The notes under the pieces are model-generated. The model ran no database searches. It was not told the origin of the DNA and saw nothing but the letters and a program-made list of their open reading frames with translations. Source: Coriolopsis trogii (Eukaryota; Basidiomycota; Agaricomycetes; Polyporales; Polyporaceae). Taken from it: DNA of 64,000 nt. Position numbers and translations under genes: made by a program. Numbering within the stretch: the first letter of the stretch is position 1; each line of letters begins with the position of its first letter. The stretch is from positions 434,001 through 498,000 of the forward strand of contig JAHYIO010000031.1 of NCBI GenBank assembly GCA_020543525.1, written 5' to 3'. Positions 56,036 to 64,000 of the stretch are shown here, piece by piece.

Positions 56036-59000
56036 ATGGCGCGTCTCCTGTCCCCGTTCTCTTTGTGGATTTCCTTATGAGGTGGTTTTTCGGACAAAAA
56101 TAACACTTCGCGGGCGCTTCATGTCTTGTTAGCTCTCTTTATTCGTCTTCATCTAGTTCTCATCATCTCTGTCATTGTTGGATCTCATATGTTCAAAGCA
56201 GACAATAATATACCATGATGAGCGTCCTCGAACCTCCGATTTCCTATGCAAGTCCTCTTTCGCACATCTTAAGCCATGTTCTCCCGTGACGTGTTACAGA
56301 TGCCTGTGACCCAACACTAACAACGTGATGCAATACCAACTTTACTCCCAGTCAATCATGTCCACACAAATTCATGCACTCTTGTCCCATATAATCAACA
56401 TTGACCGGCACTCTGCAAACCAGCAATCCATGTTGTGCATGGCATCATGCCATGGTAAGCTCAACTGTACCATTCTCATACATAGTAAGTCAACGTAAGC
56501 TGTGTTTGCGCATCACGCTTCACATCGGTCTCCTCCTGATGCATTCTGATGGAGTGAACCAGACCATATATGTGCAAATTGTGCTTATGATAACTGTAGC
56601 AACGAGTCAGTGGTGAGGTGTCACTGTGTCACACCAAATACGAGAGGCTTGGTCATGAAAAATGAGGGTTGAAAGCTTATGCTGCTCAATTGTGCACGAA
56701 GGTGGGAAAACAAGAGTTTTCAATGACGTTCATAGACTAGTGTGTACATGCGTGTGTAAACACGGCTTATGAGAGCTTACGCAGTGCAAAGGAGAGCGCA
56801 ACATGTCTGCCTGAATATTGTCCTAGAAACACCGTCATATTTCCTTCATCATGATCTTCCAATGTCACCCACACCACTGCTTGTTTCTGTTGCACACACA
56901 CAATGTTGCATGACACATGTAGAATAGACTGGTACATCGGTCGCCATCGAACGGAAGTCGGGGGCTCGACGCCCCTGGCCCCCTACGTATGATGGAATCG
57001 GAGCGCACCCAACGCGCGCACAGGAGAGTCGGACGTGTCGTGCCCCAGAACCTGCCAGTAAAGGCTAAGAAGGTTTGTTGCTGGCAGGAGATCAACCTCT
57101 TCTGGAAGCAGAAGTTCAAGTTTGCCACTTTGTTATTCTTTTGTTACCGGTATACACTTCTTATGCTCAATATCTCTCACCTTATCCTTACATAGCTTGC
57201 AGTATGTTCCCTATAATATTAGAGTAACAAGTAAAGTTGATAACCAAGTTTAATTAGCTGGTTCAACTTGACAATGGAGGTGGACTAGGTCCAAGTTATG
57301 TTGTCAACTTCTCTGAGGAGTAGGTTTCATCTGATTATGGTATATATAATATAAATTTGCTCATATATATCAAGATTTATCTCAATCTCTTAGTGTCAAG
57401 ATTCCTTCTAGATATCAAGGAGGCCAACCAGCACTCCTATTTCTTATCATCAATAAGCTCTATTCACTTTCAGACCATAGATGCTGGCGCAGGAGAAGAG
57501 AGCGAAGGGTTTCAAAGTCAATGAGTATATCGTGTAATGATCGGACAACCTTTCAAAAATATTATAGTGGCATATATTCTATTACTGGTCAGAAATCTGT
57601 AAACAGATACACAGGTAGAGGGTGCATAGCAGGGGCCCTCCAGGCAGGCCTGGACATAATAGGAATGTCTGTCTAGACGTTACTACTACGCCAGCAGCGC
57701 TTACATCATGTATATCTAGTCCCTCCGCATCCCCAATCGAGTTCTCCCCCGAAGTCACCAGGATTGACATCGTGCGTATAATCAACTTCAAATTCCTTTG
57801 CTGGATGCCCCTCAATACATTCCACTTCGTCGGATGGCCACAGGACGACCCAATTACAGCCCAGACAACTTGTACCTTCAAGACCCTCCAGCTCCGAATC
57901 AACCTCATCCAGAGCAATGTCTTTGTGTACACTATTCTGTCGCACACTGTCGATGCCCCACACTGGACGAGCTCAACCACGAGCGCACAAACATTGGCTT
58001 TGAGCTCAGCTTGCCACGTACTCATACCTGTTGCAGCAATCGCCCATGGACAAGGGCGGGTCCAATAACTCCAACTTGAAGTTGTACAACTCCTCGCAGT
58101 CGCTGTTCTCAGATCACGCAATAGGTATGGCCTCCGCACCGTCCTCCACGGCTTGCTACTACCGCCGCTGCAGGTGCTGCACATAAACTATGCAGAATTC
58201 ACGAAGGACTTGCGGTACTGCCTCGACCACCTCAACTGGCTGCGCAAGTTCCGGATTGTCGACCCCGACATGTCCAACTGGCAGAAGAGAGGATGGGCTC
58301 GAGAACCTTGCGAAAACCCAAAAATTGTGTCTTGTGTAGGACATGTATGTCTACACCATTTTCGATCATATATATATATATAATGTCAATTGTACCCTAT
58401 TAGCCTCGAGTACAAGTGCATTCATGCAATGGTGGGTCCGCTGATTCTATCTTTCTGGTGCTTCGTGCAAGCACATTGGTGCTTTCGGTGCTTCAAGGCG
58501 CGCTGGCCCCATGATGAATATCAATCTGCTCATGCAGTCTCTGAGCAAGCTCAGGATTTCGGGGACCACGGCTCCTTCATAACGCGCTTCACTCCTATCG
58601 GGACCAGCTTCACTTCATTATGGGAGCTGCTTGTTCCGCCAGACCATTTGTTGCGTTCAGGCTATACTCCATCACGGAGACTGATGTCCTGTCTTGGTGG
58701 GTAATTGTGATGATCATGCGTGCATGTCTTCACTGCAATAATGGGGGCCATCTGGACATCCGGACCATCCGCCATATGCACTGACCACTGAAAGGACGAG
58801 CCTGTCTTTCTATGACGTCAGACGCGGGGCACTGCCAGGGGTCCCGCCCAGTCCTCCGTCCGTATATGTACATGAAACACATCCAGTATTAAAACAACGT
58901 GGTTGTGGTTGCGTTTCCCACCCCAGATGGACTCCACTTTTCTCCCTCGGAAACCTGGAACCTGAAGGTGTCCAGGAATATGCGATTGGGTCTCCAGGAA

Positions 59001-59217
59001 ATGACTTCGAACAGCGTCGGAACGGATACAAACTTCACGTGGCACAGCAAAAAGGCGACAGAACAGCAAGGTAATACGGCGGGAGGAGATAGAGTCTGGT
59101 AGAGCCTCATGACTTACGGTAATGAACGCAAGAAGAGAGAAGGTTTCCCGTCCGTATTGTCTCCGACATAAGAGCGCCTTGATGGGTCCCCACACCTCAC
59201 AGCGATTGCGCCAGTCG
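56036..59217. other. Gene-poor region with an AT-rich part
   Basis: Bases 57140-57620 are strikingly AT-rich against the GC-rich surroundings and repeat aagttga/tcaactt. At 57700-58350 some frames look partly coding (minus: WGIDSVRQNSVHKDIALDEV; plus: NYAEFTKDLRYCLDHLNWLR) but no gene model could be built. 58818-59217 is probably the 3' flank of the antiporter. Confidence 0.4.
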
Positions 59218-61728
59218 TTATTCGTCCTGTTGCGCTCGTTCACCAACGACTCTGGCATCCGCCGCAGGCCTGACGCAGATCAACGCCGGCCGGGACCCGA
59301 CAGGCAACGGCAACGGCCCCATTGTCATCCCCGGCGCGTCCGCCACCCCCGTGCCCCCACCCTCTTTCTCGACCACCGCGTCTTTCTCCGACACGGATAC
59401 GGACATCGTCGTCGACTCCCCGCGCTCGACGTCGACATCAACATCGGCGTCTCCCTCCCCGGACGCCCGCGTCGCGCGCGGAGCCTGCGCCACACTGGCC
59501 GGGCGGGAGACGTCTACGGAGGCGCGGCGGACCCAGAGGAGCCAGTCTGGGTGCGTGGCGCCCCCGTGGCCGTGGCCGTGGCCGTGGCCGTGGCCGTGGC
59601 TGTTCGCGGTGCGAGTACGGGTGAGGGTGCGGGTGAGGGAGATCGTGCGCGCGCGGACGTCGCGGCTCACGGAGAAGAACGGGATCGACAGTCCGTCTGC
59701 GGTCGCGATGTGTACATGGGGGCCGGGGGGCGGTATCCGATGTGTCATGTGGCATGGCGAGCATGGACATGTTCATGGTTAGTGACGGGGTTCCAAGGGA
59801 GACGAGGACGGAATGCTTACGGACGACGATGGAGCCGAGGACGACGAAGGACACGATCGTCTGGAGCGTTGCGGCGAGCAGCTGCGCTTGGTTCTCGGGT
59901 GGGGACCGGGGTGCGGGAAGCTCCGTCACGGCCAGGGTAGAGACGAAAATCGCCCCAACGCCCATCTGTGAATGAGAGATCCATGTGAAAGATCGGAAAA
60001 GGCGAAGGAGGGATGTGGAGCGTGCTTACAGGTCCTGGATATGCAGGTTGAGAACGATGTCAATCAGTATGAAGGCCGACGCTCGACGCTTGAGAGAGGG
60101 CACTGACCGAAATGTCCCGAAAAGAGCGCCTCCTTCCACGTCTCGATTTCCGGCACCCACTTGTATAGCAGCAACAGGGGCGGGATCCGGCGGAGGAGCA
60201 GCACCGCGACAAACAGCACCACGAGCCTCAACGGGGTCACCCCGAGCTCGGGCGAGTCGAACATGTTGAAGGGCATCCAGGCGCCGATGTAGACGAACGT
60301 GCCGCAGTTGAGGACGAGGTCAATGACGGACGAGAAGATGTCGTCCTCGATCTGCGTGTTGAAGAACCCGTCCCAGTTGATCGCGGAGCCTGCGGGTGGC
60401 CGTCAGCACTAGTACACCCAGGAGCGCGGCTCGTGTTGTGCGATAACGGAAATGGATGTGGGAATGGACGGTCGTACGTACCTGCCGCGAATGCAGCGAG
60501 GAGGTCGTCGCTCCCGAGCGTGCGCGTCACGCCGATCGTGAACAGAGCGAGGGCGATATACTGCGCGACGAACGACTCTCGGTCGATGAAGCCCTTCTTC
60601 TGCGAGTACTTCATGAGGCGCGAGAACCCAAGGCCTGTAATGAAGAGCGAGGTCACCAGGGAGAGAGAGCCATGTGTGTGCCTCACGCGACTTGCCTAGT
60701 GTAGCGCCAACGATCGTCCCGAGGATGACTTGGTCTGCGAACGGGCGGTCAGCGCGGAAGGGCAGCGTATACACGTACGATGAGGAAGGGAGAACCCACA
60801 GAGCCAACCGACGACGAACCACTTCTCGAACGCGATGCTCCGCGAGGTTTCGACGGTGAGATAGATGGAGATGCTCAGGAAAGGATACGCGAGGCCGTCG
60901 TTGGCGGCCGATTCCGCGGAGAGGACGAGTCGGAGGTTGCGCGGGACGTGCTGAGTGGCGAACTTGCCGCCTATATGCGCGTGGACGTCAGAGCGTTCAA
61001 ACGGCCTGAAGGGACATACACCTTGTACGCACCCACGATAGCGGCGGATATGATCGGGTCTGTGGGTGTGAGACAAGCGGCGATGACGAGCGAAGAGACA
61101 AAATTGAGCGGCGGGAACAAGAGGAATATGACACCTGTACGAGTGGCATACGGTGAGCCGGAAGGGTAGTGTCGCGGAGGACGTCGCACACCTGCCACGA
61201 TGAACCACCCGAAGGCCATGGTGGGGACGACCATGACGAGCAACCCTTTCGCGTGGTCGGCGAGGTAAGACTGGGGCAGCTGGACACCGATGGCGAAGAG
61301 GCCGACGGCGAGGGTGATGCGCATGACTTCGAGAGTGATGGCGTTCAGGTTCCCTCCCCATGAGCGGGGATCGAAGACGCCAGCGCAGTAGGGGCCAAAG
61401 ACGACCCCCAGGGCTGTCCCCAGGACGACCTCGTTCAGGTATAGCTGCCCGCACGGATGCTGTCAACCTTGCGAGTTAGCTGAAGGGGATGTAGGATGGG
61501 ACGCACTCTTTCCTTGACGAACAAGGACACCATGCTGAACTGTAGAGACCGTCAGGGCATGCAAGGAGAGAAAGAGACGGTATGTCCTCTGGCCAGAAAG
61601 CGACTTACCGCGACCACGAAACCACCTATGAGCATGTACGCCAACCCCGTATCTGTGACCTGATGGCAGGTTGGACACTGCTAATGACTGCTACGACAAA
61701 CACTGACTTGAATAAGTTGCAGTTCCAT
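59218..61728 (-). CDS. NHA1: Na+/H+ (K+/H+) antiporter, Nha1/Sod2 type
   Basis: Twelve exons: 61728-61708, 61659-61609, 61539-61507, 61444-61192, 61134-61033, 60970-60800, 60734-60696, 60634-60482, 60389-60108, 60034-60030, 59965-59821, 59696-59218; 577 aa. It exports Na+/K+ across the plasma membrane in exchange for protons. Family motifs: LYLNEVVLGTALGVVFGP, VIAACLTPTDPIISAAIVGG, ESAANDGLAYPFLSI (ion-binding Asn-Asp), GSAINWDG, CGTFVYIGAWMPFN, FGPMGVGAIF, VVHGLSIPFFS. The last exon gives a Ser-rich tail with six HG dipeptides, shorter than in yeast Nha1. Intron 7 is GC-AG (G|GCAAGT). Exon 10 has five bases and completes FGP. The exact C-terminus may include a missed small exon. Confidence 0.92.
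59564..59599 (-). repeat. Six tandem CCACGG units coding for His-Gly
   Basis: Six perfect hexamers (ccgtgg on the plus strand) encode HGHGHGHGHGHG in the antiporter tail. Length changes here would keep the frame. Confidence 0.9.
60030..60034 (-). other. 5-nt microexon of the antiporter
   Basis: GACCT lies between a 73-bp intron (60107-60035, GTCAGT..CCAG) and a 64-bp intron (60029-59966, GTAAGC..ACAG). With the preceding G it codes Gly-Pro and joins ..SGHF to MGVGAIF, restoring the conserved FGPxGVGA motif and the frame. Confidence 0.85.
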
Positions 61729-62562
61729 CGCTGCTGTGATATGCACGGGGTCGATGTTGAGAAAGCGACGGTGGATGGTATCTAGTGGGGTTTGGGGCAG
61801 AGCGTAACAGGGGAGTTTCCTATAAGTAACGAGCAGGGCGGTCGCGTTGTTCACGAGAAAAGACGGCCGTGTTTCCCTCTGTTGTGCGAAGACGTGTCGG
61901 GATGGCAGAACTCGGCCAATGATCCACCGCATTGACAGGTCCACCACTATGCTCACCTCGCATGGACAGCAAGGTATCCGTTCAAGGCAGACGACCTGCT
62001 GTTCAGTTGGAGCCACAAGGCCCCGCATCTGCGCCCTCTGTACTCTCTTTCCCTTCGCAGTACGAATCTTATTGTCGCGTGCTTCACGACTTGCCCGCCT
62101 TGGCAGCGCGGCCGGTGTTATACGCACCATATGGCATACTTCGGCGGCTATGTTGACAGGACGGATGATCGTCTATATCTCTTGCATCGTGTCTAGGGAG
62201 ACGATGGTAATGTGATAGCAAATACATGATCGACGCACCACTCACACAAGCTGTACATGCACGATATGCGCGAGGCATTCCTCACAAGTCATGCCATGGC
62301 CTCTGCAAAGGTGGGATTGGGTCTCTTACTACGCGTCTGCGCGGAGTCAAGAAGCCAGCACCGAGGTCCGGAGAAAAGCGCACACCGTCGAGTGGTGAAA
62401 GGCAATCTTGTTTACCGCAACGTAGGCGCATACACTTATAGGGACCTTCAATCGTGTTCAAGAGCATGCCTTGGTCGCGGATCCAGTACCTCAGTGCCCG
62501 TTTGACAGGGCTGATGAATATGTGGAAGCAGCAATGATAGGATAGTGGAATATATAAGACGA
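61729..62562. other. Intergenic region
   Basis: Upstream region of the antiporter and 3' flank of MPC2. No gene seen. Confidence 0.5.
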
Positions 62563-63291
62563 TTAAGCTGCGCTAGTGGTCGGACCTGCCTTCTGTGTCG
62601 AGGGAGGCGCTGCGATAGAGGGAGTTGCCACGCCAAAATATTTCGCAACAGGATCCTGCTGCGTCTTCTTGTAACTGTCATGAAATGTGAGTTGAGCAAC
62701 TAGGCGGTCAACCGAACGAGATGAAGTGCTACGCACTACCAAATGCGGCCCAACTGACCCAATCCGGTGCATCCAACGAAGAAGTTGACCTGCGCAGTTG
62801 TCAAGGTTTGGCCGAGAAATGAGTAAAATGAATGACGCACAGCGGCCAAACTGTAGTTGATGGGCGTGATGACCAAGGAGTAGCGGACCCAGATGAACCC
62901 TGTTGCAGTCAGAGCTGTCCCACACGTGTAAGCCTCGATTGTCCTCGCCCATTAATTTGAGAGGACGCACCGAGGTTTTGCGATGCACTCAGCTTCTCTG
63001 CTGGGCGGGAAAGGTCCTTGAGACCTGCAGCGACCAAGCACCATTTCATGAGCGGCGCCCAGAAAAAGACCGTCTTCGGGCCTGTTCACGCCATTCCAGC
63101 AGGAGTAAGCGGGAAGATGCGTTGTTGTATCATGAGCAGAAGAGCAGAATGAGCAGTCCAGAGCATGGCGGGGTCGAGGCGGATACGGTCAGACGCAAAT
63201 GGGCGGAAGAGGGCGAGGTGACCGCACCTGCTGGGTGGTTTATGAACGACTGGAACTTGGAAGCCCCTGCTGATGTTGCTGCTCCAGACAT
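62563..63291 (-). CDS. MPC2: Mitochondrial pyruvate carrier subunit, MPC2 type
   Basis: Exons 63291-63228, 63081-62971, 62914-62841, 62789-62740 and 62674-62563 give 136 aa. MPC proteins form a heterodimer in the inner mitochondrial membrane that imports pyruvate. Family motifs in order: PKTVFFWAPLMKWCLVAAGL, KDLSRPAEKLSASQNLALTA, TGFIWVRYSLVITPINYSLA and AVNFFVGCTGLGQLGRI. The C-terminal 35 residues (AKYFGVATPSIAAPPST) are a variable Ala/Pro/Ser tail. Length fits the family. The RYS..TPINY and NFFVG..G wording points to the Mpc2 rather than Mpc1 branch. Confidence 0.93.
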
Positions 63292-63495
63292 CCTGTTGAT
63301 GAAGTTGCGTACGTCTAGTGGTTGTAGAGGATGATGAGGGCGAGGAGAAGAGTCGGACGAGAACAGTGGTAGGCGCAGAGCAGGATAGCGGAGGAGAGCG
63401 GGCGAGTCAGTGGGGCGATTTCTGCGGACGTCGCACGTGAGCGAGACGCTCATACCACCAGTGACTCAGGATCGCACTATGATAAAGTACTCGCA

Positions 63496-63864
63496 TTGGC
63501 ACTTGGCAGCCTCGAGCCCAACCCGGGCCAACCGTCAGGTCGTCGTCAATGGCATCGCGTCAACTCTCGACGTCGACCCCAACGTGAACCTTCTCTTAAC
63601 TCCATGCATAGCTGCTGTTCACATATGGAGGGAAAATCACAGATGAACTCTATACCTTCGTATCCAGTGTCCGTCGATCTACCGGGTGACTCCTCGCATG
63701 TACCCACTCATATACGCCTAGGAGGCATGACGCTCTCAACCGCTACTTCTGGTGAGTCCCCTATAGCAATGGCTCTTGAGAAGGATTGCGAACGACGTGC
63801 GACTGAGACAACCCTAGGCATCGATCATAATGCTATCGAGGAGCATATTGTACCGTCACGCTGA
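63496..63864 (+). CDS. Hypothetical ORF, 122 aa
   Basis: Open plus frame ending in TGA 63862-63864. The first 50 residues are Arg/Ser-rich and unlikely; the part from the internal Met at about 63633 (MEGKSQMNSIPSYPVSVDLP) has more ordinary composition. No family, promoter or splice structure recognised; it may be chance. Confidence 0.2.
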   Translation: MALGSLEPNPGQPSGRRQWHRVNSRRRPQREPSLNSMHSCCSHMEGKSQMNSIPSYPVSVDLPGDSSHVPTHIRLGGMTLSTATSGESPIAMALEKDCERRATETTLGIDHNAIEEHIVPSR

Positions 63865-64000
63865 GTGCTCTTTTGCGTATGCCGTATCCTGTATCTCACG
63901 GACGCAGTCCTTGGCTCCAGGGTACTGAGTGACGACAAGTGGTCGTCATGGCCGAGCCACGTTGAGCCCCGCCGACAATATATGGCACCTTGCTCTCTTC

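Noticed and set aside
59122..59940. 272-codon plus-strand ORF over the end of the antiporter
   Set aside because: It runs antisense to the conserved Nha1 exons and is Arg/Pro/Ala-rich in the way of GC-rich shadow frames.
1..64000. CRISPR arrays, rRNA, complete tRNA genes, bacterial-type operons
   Set aside because: None seen; the sequence is fungal nuclear DNA.

Overview
The window looks like nuclear DNA of a filamentous basidiomycete, probably an agaricomycete. Genes carry many short introns (about 49-110 bp, GT-AG with a few GC-AG), and the set includes a class I-like hydrophobin, a HET-domain protein, a DUF3669 relic, BTB genes and fungal copia and DNA transposons. There are no bacterial operons or CRISPR. 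Long coding regions had to be assembled from exons; for each spliced model given, total length is a multiple of three and splice phases agree.

Layout. (1) 1-5400: 5' part of a Ty1/copia retrotransposon on the minus strand (open reading frame runs off the left edge), its 5' LTR and an initiator-tRNA-Met half-molecule primer site. It abuts the 5'-truncated relic of a large DNA-transposon protein. (2) 6700-31100: a segmentally triplicated region. Three intact paralogues (A 7644-10398, B 15424-18178, C 26996-29788) encode a polytopic membrane protein of 879-891 aa whose disordered C-terminal tail carries five PAM2-like motifs of the form L-[NK]-x-x-A-x-x-F-V-P, the known ligand of the poly(A)-binding-protein MLLE domain. 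A second, convergent gene for a membrane-anchored coiled-coil protein is intact beside A and broken in two other places. Between the copies lie a DUF3669 pseudogene, a hydrophobin that lacks a cysteine pair, and decayed sequence. (3) 32400-36700: a HET-domain gene and a four-exon gene of unknown family. (4) 37900-39550: a cysteine-rich type I membrane protein. (5) 41400-48600: a tandem array of three BTB genes, one intact, one split by a 1342-bp TIR element, one with several stops. (6) 49275-54870: three lineage-type genes (a disordered protein, a single-pass membrane protein, a disordered ORF). (7) 54900-59200: gene-poor, with an inverted repeat and an AT-rich stretch. (8) 59218-63291: two conserved housekeeping genes, a 12-exon Nha1/Sod2-type Na+/H+ antiporter with a 5-nt microexon and a mitochondrial pyruvate carrier subunit (MPC2 type).

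The main candidate for something new is the multi-PAM2 membrane protein family with its convergent coiled-coil neighbour. The sequence suggests a membrane protein that could tether poly(A)-binding protein, and hence mRNA, to a membrane. That function is inference from motif spacing; no homologue search was possible. Other solid observations are the six-cysteine hydrophobin, the precisely reconstructable transposon insertion in BTB copy 2, the mariner-type MITE with empty sites in the paralogues, the antiporter microexon and the gene-conversion mosaic among the paralogues.
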